DNA from: Leucobacter denitrificans
GTDB lineage: Bacteria > Actinomycetota > Actinomycetes > Actinomycetales > Microbacteriaceae
DNA: 64,000 bases
Direction of reading: 5' to 3'
Assembly (NCBI RefSeq): GCF_014396385.1
Contig: NZ_CP060716.1
Span: 248,001-312,000, forward strand
Below the pieces are notes generated by a model. It worked only from the letters and a program-made list of their open reading frames with translations. It had not been told where the DNA came from and made no database searches. Positions within the stretch are counted from its first letter, which is position 1. Each line of letters begins with the position of its first letter. The translations under genes were made by a program, and so were the position numbers. Shown here piece after piece: positions 25,832-33,427 of this stretch.

Positions 25832-26377
25832 ATGCGTATAGAACCCACCAACTCATATAAGGCAGGCAATACTCGCAAAACAACTGCCTGGGTAGTTCTC
25901 GCGCTGTACCTGGCATTTCTCTGCTGGATTCTCTTGCTCAAGATGCACGTTACTGACTTTGGGGATCTTGCAGGTCGACGGTCGCTCAACTTGGTTCCAT
26001 TCGGTGCAAGTGGTGAAATGGGCGGGCTCGGATCCCGGGAGATCCTTCTCAATGTGTTAGCTTTCGTTCCGCTTGGAATGCTCGTGTACCTTGTTGCGGC
26101 TCGACGCGGAGTTTGGCTATGGGTACCGCTTATCGGTACAGCAGTTGCGTTTGAAGTCACGCAGTTCGTCTTTGGAATTGGCGCGTCAGATATCACGGAT
26201 GTCATCACGAATACGGCTGGGGGACTGCTCGGCCTCGGCGCCGGATGGTTGGGTGTTCGCTTGCTTGGCGCGCGGGCGGTGCGGTGGATCCCCATCGGCC
26301 TGTGCGTGCTGCTAGCACTGTTCATCGGTGGTTTCTACACCTGGATGCTCGCGACAGGCGTACGTTTTCGGCTGTAA
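25832..26377 (+). CDS. VanZ-family membrane protein
   Basis: 181 residues with four or five hydrophobic helices and the VanZ-like layout: first helix with WILLLKMHVTDFG, then NLVPFGASGE, an ILLNVLAFVPLGMLVYLV helix and VAFEVTQFVFGIGASDITDVITNTAGGLLG. VanZ proteins are linked to low-level teicoplanin resistance, but most chromosomal members have no proven role. No neighbouring van genes are present. Confidence 0.85.
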   Translation: MRIEPTNSYKAGNTRKTTAWVVLALYLAFLCWILLLKMHVTDFGDLAGRRSLNLVPFGASGEMGGLGSREILLNVLAFVPLGMLVYLVAARRGVWLWVPLIGTAVAFEVTQFVFGIGASDITDVITNTAGGLLGLGAGWLGVRLLGARAVRWIPIGLCVLLALFIGGFYTWMLATGVRFRL

Positions 26378-26464
26378 GTGACCTGCGTTACACGCAAGAT
26401 TTGTTGTGCTCGTTCCACACACCCAGCCCACTCCCTCCTCGCCCTGGGGTGCTGCAGGGCCAGC

Positions 26465-26546
26465 GAGCGTCAGGCGAAGATGGAGTGTTATGCGCATCAA
26501 ATCGGCACCGAGGCTTCGCATGGCGCTAGAATTTCGCCTGACGCTC
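26465..26546. repeat. 14-bp inverted repeat, 54 bases apart
   Basis: GAGCGTCAGGCGAA (26465-26478) and its exact reverse complement TTCGCCTGACGCTC (26533-26546), in non-coding DNA. Could be a small non-autonomous mobile element, an RNA hairpin or a protein-binding loop. No target duplication was recognised. A smaller hairpin (GCCCTG/CAGGGC) lies just upstream, possibly ending vanZ transcription. Confidence 0.5.
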
Positions 26547-26667
26547 AATCGCAGAGCGGTCGCCAGTGGTGGATCGGCGAATGCGCCCGACGCGACCGAC
26601 TTGACTGCGGCGACACGCCGATAAACAGGCCTGTGACCAGGCTATTTGAAATTACTTCAACTTCCGT

Positions 26668-26724
26668 TTGCATTCTGGTAATACCAGATCTACACTCTTG
26701 GTAGTACCAAGCTGGTAATACCAG
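26668..26724 (+). promoter_or_regulatory. Promoter of the amidohydrolase-Rieske operon with three TGGTANTACCA operators
   Basis: TTGCAT (26668-26673) and TACACT (26691-26696) are spaced by exactly 17 bp. Three perfect palindromes overlap it: CTGGTAATACCAG (26675-26687) in the spacer, TTGGTAGTACCAA (26698-26710) over the predicted start site and CTGGTAATACCAG (26712-26724) just after it. TGGT-N3-ACCA is the recognition core of FadR/PdhR/LldR-type GntR regulators, and one such regulator is encoded at 32622-33374. The positions predict repression relieved by a ligand. Confidence 0.75.
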
Positions 26725-26775
26725 ATTGGATACTCCAGAAAACTGGCGCATTACCGAAAACAACGGAGTTATCTC

Positions 26776-27888
26776 ATGCAACTCACCGAACAGGCACCCC
26801 AACTGGTCGATCAGGCGGAACAGGCAGCCGCCAATGCAGCAGTCGTTGACTGCGATGTACACCCCATCCTGGAGTCATCTGAGCAGCTCATGCCGTACCT
26901 TGACGAGTACTGGCAGGATCAGCTCACAGGACAAAACTTTCCTTCGATGGAGCCGAACTTTCACCCGATCGCTTCGCCGATCGCTGAGCGTCCCGGCCTT
27001 GCCAAGGGGCCGACAGGTCGCGCGGCAACCCGCGTCGAAGACCTCGTGGCTGACGTCTTCGCTGATGGTAAGACCGACTACGCGATCCTCAACCCGCTCT
27101 ACAGCATTCAGCAGATGCATCAACCGCGTCGTGAGCAGGCACACGCTCGCGCATTGAACACGTGGATTCAGCGCGAGTGGCTCGACAAAGACGACCGTCT
27201 TCGCGCCTCGATCGTGATTCCTCTTGGCAGCGGTGAAGCTGCGGCTGAAGAGATCGAATACTGGGCAAACACCGACAAGCGTTTCGTTCAGGTTCTTGTA
27301 CTTGGCCAGACCGAGCTCCTCCTCGGTCGCCGCCACTATTGGGCAATTTGGGAGGCTGCAGCGAAGCACAACCTCCCGGTTGCGATCCACATCGGCGGCG
27401 TGTTCCGCCAGGCTCCAACGTCGGTGGGCTGGCCGGTAACGCACCTCGAGTGGTACGTCGGTCAGCAAGCAAACTTCGAGGCCCAGATACTCTCGATCGT
27501 CTCTGAGGGCATCCTCCAGAAGTTCCCGAACACCAAGGTTGTGCTCACCGAAACTGGTTTCAAGTGGATGGCACCGTTCCTCTGGAAGTTCGACAAGCTG
27601 TGGAAGACCTACCGTCCAGACGTGCCGTGGCTCGATAGCCGCCCGTCAGACATGGTGCGTAAGCACTTCAAGGTGACCACTGCACCCTCCGATGGTGCTG
27701 AAATCAGGGGCAAGCTCGACCAGGCGGTTGACCGCCTCGGGTCGGAAGACATGCTCGTCTACTCGAGCGATTACCCTCACCAGCACCACTCGCAACCGCG
27801 CGATATCGAGGCGGGCACTGAATCTGCAGAGCTCGTCGAGAAGATCAATCGATTCAACGCATTCGAACTGTACGGCCTCACGAAGTAG
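26776..27888 (+). CDS. Amidohydrolase-superfamily protein (COG2159 type), first of a pair
   Basis: 370 residues, TIM-barrel metal-dependent fold. The first strand ends VVDCDVHP with Asp27-x-His29 where classical members have HxH; later metal or catalytic positions are VAIHIGGVF (His), LTETGFKWM, and YSSDYPHQHH (Asp). This group includes decarboxylases such as ACMSD and LigW and also hydrolases. It is first of an operon with a second paralogue, a Rieske protein and a flavin reductase, which suggests a redox role rather than simple hydrolysis. GGAG precedes the ATG. Substrate unknown, probably an aromatic or cyclic acid. Confidence 0.8.
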   Translation: MQLTEQAPQLVDQAEQAAANAAVVDCDVHPILESSEQLMPYLDEYWQDQLTGQNFPSMEPNFHPIASPIAERPGLAKGPTGRAATRVEDLVADVFADGKTDYAILNPLYSIQQMHQPRREQAHARALNTWIQREWLDKDDRLRASIVIPLGSGEAAAEEIEYWANTDKRFVQVLVLGQTELLLGRRHYWAIWEAAAKHNLPVAIHIGGVFRQAPTSVGWPVTHLEWYVGQQANFEAQILSIVSEGILQKFPNTKVVLTETGFKWMAPFLWKFDKLWKTYRPDVPWLDSRPSDMVRKHFKVTTAPSDGAEIRGKLDQAVDRLGSEDMLVYSSDYPHQHHSQPRDIEAGTESAELVEKINRFNAFELYGLTK

Positions 27889-27917
27889 CCGAGTTCAGAG
27901 ACTTACGAGGATTCATC

Positions 27918-29060
27918 ATGACTATCACCCAGACCTACGATCCGATTACCGACACTAAGTCGAGTGGCGTTGACCCCGTCAAGGTAACTACCGGCATTAT
28001 TGATGTCGACATTCACCCGCTACCCGCACCCGGCAAGCTCGATCCATACCTCCCTGAGAAGTGGAAGAGCTACATGGAGCGCTTCGGCGTTCGCACCACG
28101 CATGGCCTCTCACACGTCTCGGAGTACCCGCAGATGTTCGGCAACGCGATGCGCGGCGACAGCTGGCCCGAAGAGGGTATGCCGGGCAGCGACCTGAAGC
28201 TTCTGCAGGAGCAGCACCTCGACAAGTACAACGTCGAGCTCGGCACGCTGCAGTGCCTGTCGCCCGGCGGAAAGACGCTGTCGCCTGCGAACCAGGCGCT
28301 GAATCAGGACCTCGGCGCCGCGCTCTGCACGGCAGTGAACGACTGGCAGCTCCACGACATGGTGGCTGCCGATCCCCGCCTGCGACTCGCGATGGCGTCG
28401 ATGTGGGAAGCACCTGACCTCGCGGCTCAGGAAATCTACCGTATTGGTCAGGACAACGGCGTAGTTTCGGTGCTCGGCCTCGCGAAGACGCTTGAGCCCC
28501 TCGGTTCGAGAAAGTACTGGCCAATCTTCCAAGCGGCAGTCGATGTGGATCTTCCACTCCAGATCCACCTCTCACAGGGCGGCGGCCACCCAAACACCGG
28601 AACCGGCTGGACCTCGTACCACACCGAGTACCACACGGGCATGGTGCAGAGCTTCCAGAACCAGATCGTGAGCCTGATTCTCTCGGGCACATTTGATCGC
28701 TACCCAGACCTACGTGTGCTGTTTGTAGAGGGCAACGTGGCTCACTTCGCTCCACTCATCGAGCGACTCGATTACCACTGGGAAGTCATGCGCGACGAGG
28801 TGCCAGACCTCAAGCGCAAGCCGAGTGAGTACATCAGGGACCACATTTGGCTCTCAACTCAGCCGCTCGACGAGCCTGACAACCCGCAGCACCTGTTCGA
28901 AATGATCGAGGAGTACTGCGCGGAGAACATTCTTTACGCGAGTGACTACCCGCACTTCGACTTCGATTCTCCAGACTCCTCGTTCCCAGCAAGCATGCCG
29001 CAGCAGATGAAGGAAGACATTCTGCTCAATAACGGCAAGCGCTTCTTCAAGCTCGACTAA
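27918..29060 (+). CDS. Amidohydrolase-superfamily protein (COG2159 type), second of a pair
   Basis: 380 residues, same fold as the preceding gene product. It has IIDVDIHP with Asp31-x-His33, LQIHLSQGGGHPN (His), VEGNVAHFAPLIERLDYHW and YASDYPHFDFDSP (Asp). The two proteins are only distantly similar outside these motifs, so they look like subunits of one complex or successive enzymes rather than a recent duplication. It starts 29 bases after its partner and is followed by the Rieske gene after 28 bases. Confidence 0.8.
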   Translation: MTITQTYDPITDTKSSGVDPVKVTTGIIDVDIHPLPAPGKLDPYLPEKWKSYMERFGVRTTHGLSHVSEYPQMFGNAMRGDSWPEEGMPGSDLKLLQEQHLDKYNVELGTLQCLSPGGKTLSPANQALNQDLGAALCTAVNDWQLHDMVAADPRLRLAMASMWEAPDLAAQEIYRIGQDNGVVSVLGLAKTLEPLGSRKYWPIFQAAVDVDLPLQIHLSQGGGHPNTGTGWTSYHTEYHTGMVQSFQNQIVSLILSGTFDRYPDLRVLFVEGNVAHFAPLIERLDYHWEVMRDEVPDLKRKPSEYIRDHIWLSTQPLDEPDNPQHLFEMIEEYCAENILYASDYPHFDFDSPDSSFPASMPQQMKEDILLNNGKRFFKLD

Positions 29061-29088
29061 GCCACCGGCAGACAAAGGAGTATCAGTC

Positions 29089-29610
29089 ATGGCGAAATAC
29101 ACAGTTGCAAACGTCGGCGATCTTCAGCCGGGTGAGCGCATCGTTGTTGAACTTGAAGGTCGCTCTGTGGGCGTGTTCAATGTCGACGGCGAGTTCTTCG
29201 CACTGCTCGACCAGTGCCCGCACGCCGGTGCCGCGCTCTGCAGCTTCGGCAAAGTGTTTGGCAAGTCCGAGGCAGTGGCGCCCGATGCAGAGATTACCTA
29301 TGAGCGCTCGCGCTCGATCCGCTGCCCGTGGCACCAGTGGGAGTTCGACATTCGCACCGGCGAATCGTTCTACGACCCCGCCAATGCCCGCGTACGCAAG
29401 TACAACGTCGAGGTAGTCGAGGGTTGCCCCGAAGACGTCATCGACCTTGAAGCGCAGGGGATTCAGAAGGGCCCGCACATTCTCGAGGGCTATCACGTGA
29501 GTGTCGAGGAAGACATGGTCGTGGTAGACACGAGCCGCGTACGTCGCGGCACCCAATCACGGCGCGCCACGCGCGTCACACAACTTCCATCGACGGGAGC
29601 ACGACCATGA
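29089..29610 (+). CDS. Rieske [2Fe-2S] protein (electron carrier)
   Basis: 173 residues. The cluster ligands are Cys43-x-His45 (DQCPHAG) and Cys79-x2-His82 (CPWHQWEFD). The gap between the two halves, about 33 residues, is longer than in standard Rieske ferredoxins (about 15-17), so there is a loop insertion (residues about 50-75). No catalytic oxygenase domain and no signal peptide are present; it is a soluble electron donor or a small subunit. It overlaps the reductase gene by four bases (ATGA), indicating tight coupling. Confidence 0.86.
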   Translation: MAKYTVANVGDLQPGERIVVELEGRSVGVFNVDGEFFALLDQCPHAGAALCSFGKVFGKSEAVAPDAEITYERSRSIRCPWHQWEFDIRTGESFYDPANARVRKYNVEVVEGCPEDVIDLEAQGIQKGPHILEGYHVSVEEDMVVVDTSRVRRGTQSRRATRVTQLPSTGARP

Positions 29611-30608
29611 GTACCGCAGTCAAAGAGGCGATCTTCTTTCCAGAAGCAAGCGCGACGCAGGGAACCTTCCCGGTGACCGTTGTCTCAGCAGTCGAAGCCG
29701 CAGACGGCATTCGCGCACTGACGCTCACGAGGCCCGGGGGAGAACCACTCCCAGAGTGGGGTCCCGGCGCGCACATTGACGTGCATATCTCTCCAGAGAT
29801 CATTCGTCAGTACTCGCTCAGCGGCAGTCCAGCGAACCGCGAGGCGTGGCGCATCGGCATTCTGCGCGAGCCTGAGAGCCGCGGTGGATCGGAGGCGATC
29901 CACGATCGCCTCGAAGCTGGCGACACCATCTGGGTGAGCGAGCCGAAGAACAACTTCAATTTCGGCCCGGCGAAGCAGTACCTGTTTATCGCGGGCGGGA
30001 TCGGAATTACCCCGCTCATTCCGATGATCAAGGCGTGCCACGAGGCCGGTGCCGACTGGCGCCTCGTCTACGGTGGCAGGTCGCTCAGCTCGATGGCGTT
30101 CACCGACGAACTGCTCGCACTCGGCGACCGCGTCACGCTGTGGCCGCAAGACACCAACGGGCACATCGATCTCGCTGGGCTGCTCGACGCGCCCGACGCC
30201 GAGACCGAGGTGTACTGCTGCGGCCCCGGCCCACTACTTCAGGCGGTTGAGGGCAAGTTCGATGCGCTCGATCCCGGACTGAAGTGTGCATTGCACATTG
30301 AACACTTCAAGCCCAAGGAGCTCCCGAAGGGTGCCATCAACCTTCCGTTCACGGTGATCTGTGATTACTCGGACGTTGAGGTTGAGGTCGGTGCCGACGA
30401 GAGCATTCTCGACGCAGTGCAGCGTGCTGGCATTCAGTTGCCTTCTTCGTGCCGCGAAGGCACCTGCGGCACGTGCGAAACCGTGGTGCTCGAAGGAATT
30501 CCGGAGCACAGGGACTCATTCCTCACAAAGGATGAGCAGGCCTCGAACGAGGTCATGACGCCCTGCTGCTCACGGTCAAAGACTCCAGTACTCGTGCTGG
30601 ATTTGTGA
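29607..30608 (+). CDS. Ferredoxin-NAD(P)H reductase with C-terminal [2Fe-2S] domain (PDR/VanB type)
   Basis: 333 residues: an N-terminal flavin-binding barrel (RQYSLSGSP), an NAD-binding domain (FIAGGIGITPLIPM) and a plant-type ferredoxin domain with Cys282, Cys287, Cys290 (CREGTCGTC) and Cys320. This is the class IA oxygenase reductase layout, as in phthalate dioxygenase reductase and VanB. It would pass electrons from NAD(P)H to the Rieske protein encoded just upstream. A terminator follows. Confidence 0.88.
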   Translation: MSTAVKEAIFFPEASATQGTFPVTVVSAVEAADGIRALTLTRPGGEPLPEWGPGAHIDVHISPEIIRQYSLSGSPANREAWRIGILREPESRGGSEAIHDRLEAGDTIWVSEPKNNFNFGPAKQYLFIAGGIGITPLIPMIKACHEAGADWRLVYGGRSLSSMAFTDELLALGDRVTLWPQDTNGHIDLAGLLDAPDAETEVYCCGPGPLLQAVEGKFDALDPGLKCALHIEHFKPKELPKGAINLPFTVICDYSDVEVEVGADESILDAVQRAGIQLPSSCREGTCGTCETVVLEGIPEHRDSFLTKDEQASNEVMTPCCSRSKTPVLVLDL

Positions 30609-30623
30609 TCCGCGAGGGTCACT

Positions 30624-30660
30624 AATGCCCCTTCGCATGAGGCGGAGGGGCATTTCATTT
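30624..30660 (+). terminator. Terminator after the reductase gene
   Basis: AATGCCCCT (30624-30632) pairs with AGGGGCATT (30646-30654), extended by four further pairs including one wobble, with a 5-nt loop and TTCATTT after it. It separates the four redox genes from the TRAP-type gene, or reduces expression of the latter. Confidence 0.75.
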
Positions 30661-30683
30661 CAAGAGATTCTCGAGGAGGAGAA

Positions 30684-31700
30684 TTGAAGAAACTCACCAT
30701 TGTGCCCATTGCTGTCGCATTCCTACTCGGAGTGTCGGCGTGCAGTGGCACTGCGCAGGCAGACACACAGGCCGGCGACGACGCGACATACAACTTCGAC
30801 ATGTCGGTCACCACGAGCGAAACTTCAACCTGGTTCAAGGGAGCCGAGAAGTTTGCAGAGCTTGTTGCCGAAGAAAGTGACGGTCGGATCAACATCAGCG
30901 TGTTCGCAAATGACTCGCTCTCAGCTGGCGATGCAATTGCGGGCATTGAGCAGGTGATGAACGGTGACAAAGCGCTGAGCTACAACTCTGCGATCCAGCT
31001 TTCCGGCATCGATGATCGCTTTAGCGCAATCGCCGCTCCGTTCACCTTCAGCAACTATGAAGAGGTGGATTCGGTGCTCGAATCGCCTGAGGCACAGGAT
31101 GCATACGCCGGTCTTGCTGAAGAGCACGGCGTGAAGATGCTCGGATTCGGCGAGAACGGCATGCGCCAGATCAGCAACAATACGCATGAGATTGACGGGC
31201 CTGAAGACCTGAAGGGGTTGAAGGTACGCGTGGCAGGTTCGAAGCTGTTTATGGACATGTACCAGACCTTGGGTGCTGATCCACTGGTCATGAGCTTCTC
31301 AGAGCTGTTCACGTCGCTCCAGACCGGTACGGTCGACGGGCAAGAAAACGCGGTGGATCTCTTCTACGCGAACGGTCTCGTAGAGGTGCAGGACTACCTC
31401 ACGATCATGAACTACGTGTACGACCCACTGCTGCTCATGATGAACCAAGAGATGTTCGACAGCATGAGCGACGCTGACCAGCAGATCATGCTCGATGCAG
31501 CGGCAGAGGCGAACGCGTACCAGATCGCAATGATCCGTGAGCTCGAGCAGGAACAGCTCAAGGACATCAAGGATCAGATGCAGGTCAAGGAACTCTCGGC
31601 AGCAGAAATTGCCGAGTTCCGTGAGGCGCTTGAGCCGGTTTACGAGGAATGGATTCCGACCTGGACTCCAGAGCTCTACGAAGTCATTCAGCCGAAGTAA
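30684..31700 (+). CDS. TRAP-type (DctP family) substrate-binding lipoprotein, orphan
   Basis: 338 residues. The signal sequence ends in a lipobox (VSACSG) so the protein should be lipid-anchored at the outer face of the membrane. The mature part is a DctP-type fold: the segment MRQISNNTHEIDGPEDLKGLKVRV and FTSLQTGTVDGQENAVDLFYANGLVEVQ are typical, the arginine of KVRV being the usual carboxylate-binding position. It starts with TTG after GAGGAGGAG. No DctQ or DctM membrane gene lies in the window, so its transport partner is missing or distant. Likely brings an organic acid to this catabolic cluster. Confidence 0.85.
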   Translation: MKKLTIVPIAVAFLLGVSACSGTAQADTQAGDDATYNFDMSVTTSETSTWFKGAEKFAELVAEESDGRINISVFANDSLSAGDAIAGIEQVMNGDKALSYNSAIQLSGIDDRFSAIAAPFTFSNYEEVDSVLESPEAQDAYAGLAEEHGVKMLGFGENGMRQISNNTHEIDGPEDLKGLKVRVAGSKLFMDMYQTLGADPLVMSFSELFTSLQTGTVDGQENAVDLFYANGLVEVQDYLTIMNYVYDPLLLMMNQEMFDSMSDADQQIMLDAAAEANAYQIAMIRELEQEQLKDIKDQMQVKELSAAEIAEFREALEPVYEEWIPTWTPELYEVIQPK

Positions 31701-31729
31701 CGCTCATTTAATACAAGACAAGGAACGAA

Positions 31730-32554
31730 ATGTTCACCCTGGAGAATCAAGTAGCCCTCGTGTTTGGCGGAGGCTCGATAGGTGGCGAGACCAATAACGG
31801 GCTCGCTGCGTGCCTTGCGTTTGCTCAGGCCGGAGCCAAAGTGGCCCTGGTTGACGCGAACCCCGATGCAGTTGCGGGCGCGCTTGATCGCTTTGAACAA
31901 GAACTCGGCGATCAGGCGAAGGGCAACGTGATCGGCCTCCAGGCCAACGTCACGAATCCCGACGAGGTGAAGGCCGCGGTCGACGCTACGATCGAGACCT
32001 TCGGCAAGATCGATATTCTGCACAACAATGTAGGTATCGCCCGTATGGGTGGTCCCATTGAGATGGATCTCGACGAATGGAACCTCGTCGTCAACGTGAA
32101 CCTTACGAGTGCGTTTCTCACGAGCAAGTATGTGTTGCCGCACATGCTTGCGCAGGGGAAAGGTTCGATCACGAACGTCGCTTCCGTCGGAGGCATGCGG
32201 TACATCGGATACAACTATCCGAGCTACACCGCGACGAAAGCTGCGCTTATTGGGTTCACACAGAACCTTGCGGTTGAATACGCCTCGCAGGGAATTCGTG
32301 CGAACTCTATTTCTCCCGGGTACATTGAAACTCCGATGATCTACCGCCAGATAAGCGGTGCCTATGACTCCGTTGAAGAGATGGTGGCGGCGAGGAATGC
32401 GCTGAGCCCCACCGGAAAGATGGGGGAGTCGAACGACGTCGCAGCTGCAGCGGTCTATCTTGCCAGTGATGCCGCGAAGTATGTCAACGGGATATGCCTT
32501 CCGGTTGACGGTGGCCTGATTCAGCGCGCTACGGTTCCCGTAGCAGATCACTAG
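31730..32554 (+). CDS. Short-chain dehydrogenase/reductase
   Basis: 274 residues. The cofactor motif is VFGGGSIGGETNNGLA, a glycine-rich form slightly unlike the usual TGxxxGxG, followed by VALVDANPDA (an Asp that favours NAD). NNVG, the catalytic Ser in VASVGGM and Tyr-x3-Lys in YPSYTATKAAL are present. GGLI at the C-terminus is typical. It starts 29 bases after the TRAP gene with AAGGAA, and is probably the oxidising or reducing step on an alcohol or ketone intermediate of the pathway. Confidence 0.86.
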   Translation: MFTLENQVALVFGGGSIGGETNNGLAACLAFAQAGAKVALVDANPDAVAGALDRFEQELGDQAKGNVIGLQANVTNPDEVKAAVDATIETFGKIDILHNNVGIARMGGPIEMDLDEWNLVVNVNLTSAFLTSKYVLPHMLAQGKGSITNVASVGGMRYIGYNYPSYTATKAALIGFTQNLAVEYASQGIRANSISPGYIETPMIYRQISGAYDSVEEMVAARNALSPTGKMGESNDVAAAAVYLASDAAKYVNGICLPVDGGLIQRATVPVADH

Positions 32555-32593
32555 ATCAGGCGCGGCTTAAAATAGCCGCAGTCGATTCGACAC

Positions 32594-32634
32594 AAGGGGT
32601 TCTGGGCGCCGATTAAGGTGCTCAGAACCCTTTT
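32594..32634. terminator. Bidirectional terminator between the SDR and FadR-type genes
   Basis: GGGTTCTG (32597-32604) pairs with CAGAACCC (32623-32630), extended by A-T and G-T pairs at the base, with TTTT after the stem and AA before it. It serves the convergent genes on both sides and overlaps the stop of the regulator gene. Confidence 0.65.
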
Positions 32635-33374
32635 CGTTGGAGCAGCTCGATGAGCCAAGTGAAGTGTGCGTCAGCCTTCTCGATCGCCCGCGGGAGGTCG
32701 CGATCTCGGAGCGCTGCGTAGTAATCATCGTGTTTGTGGATGAACTTCTCGATGTCGTGCTCGTAATCGAGGCTGTCGTGCGTGACCTTGAACACCTGGT
32801 CGAGCGCACGCCAGAAGAACATGAGACCATCAAGGCCTGCGGCTTCAAGTATGCCGAGGTGGAACTCGGAGTCACCCTGCACAATGTCATCTCCGGACTC
32901 TGCCTTCGTGAGCAGGTCGAGGCCGGCCTTGGCTCGCGAGAGATCTGCGTCTTCGAGCTGTGTGGTGAGAATGATCACAGCCTGCATCTCCAGCGACTTA
33001 CGGAGTGACACCAGCGAGTAGATGTCAAAGTTTACGCTGAGTAGGCCAAGCAACAGTACGTCGCTCAGGGCGTCGGGGTGAACGCCAGAGAACACCGACT
33101 TTTCGCGCTCACGCTTCGTGATGATTCCGAGCGATGACAGTCTGCCGATGCGATCGCGAAGCGCAGTGCGGCTGATGCCGAGTCGTTCTGCAAGATCGCG
33201 CTCACCAGGCAGTGCGGTGCCGACATCGAGCGTTAAGAGCTGAGCCATGACACGACCGAGCGTCGGGTCCTTGAAAAACGACGTGAGAAACTCTTCGTTC
33301 TGAAAACGGTCGAGTCCCGCTTCAGGGAGAGTCGAAGTGTTCGTTTCGCTTGGTGTCATGGGGAGTGTTCGCAT
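32622..33374 (-). CDS. FadR-subfamily GntR transcriptional regulator
   Basis: 250 residues. The winged helix (about 35-100; ALPGERDLAERLGISRTALRDRIGRLSSLGIITKRE) is GntR type and the C-terminal FCD domain (SLVSLRKSLEMQAVI...SEFHLGILEA...HKHDDYYAAL...ADAHFTWL) carries the His/Asp positions that bind metal and organic acids. It very likely binds the three TGGTANTACCA palindromes at 26675-26724 and so controls the catabolic operon. Start could be the ATG at 33374 or one five codons later (33359). Confidence 0.87.
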   Translation of the reverse strand: MRTLPMTPSETNTSTLPEAGLDRFQNEEFLTSFFKDPTLGRVMAQLLTLDVGTALPGERDLAERLGISRTALRDRIGRLSSLGIITKREREKSVFSGVHPDALSDVLLLGLLSVNFDIYSLVSLRKSLEMQAVIILTTQLEDADLSRAKAGLDLLTKAESGDDIVQGDSEFHLGILEAAGLDGLMFFWRALDQVFKVTHDSLDYEHDIEKFIHKHDDYYAALRDRDLPRAIEKADAHFTWLIELLQRKGF

Positions 33375-33427
33375 ACCTTTACTGGCCGTCTCTCCATCCT
33401 ATGGCGAAACGATGCGTCAGCTTGGCG

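Noticed and set aside
25645-25860. 71-codon frame overlapping the vanZ start
   Set aside because: No ribosome binding site, no homology, and it runs across the vanZ promoter and start.
26378-26704. Overlapping short frames in the region before the operon promoter
   Set aside because: They overlap the 14-bp inverted repeat and the operator region and show no domain or ribosome binding site.
27997-28755. 252-codon Arg/Cys/Pro-rich frame antisense to the second amidohydrolase gene
   Set aside because: Shadow of a strongly biased coding strand.
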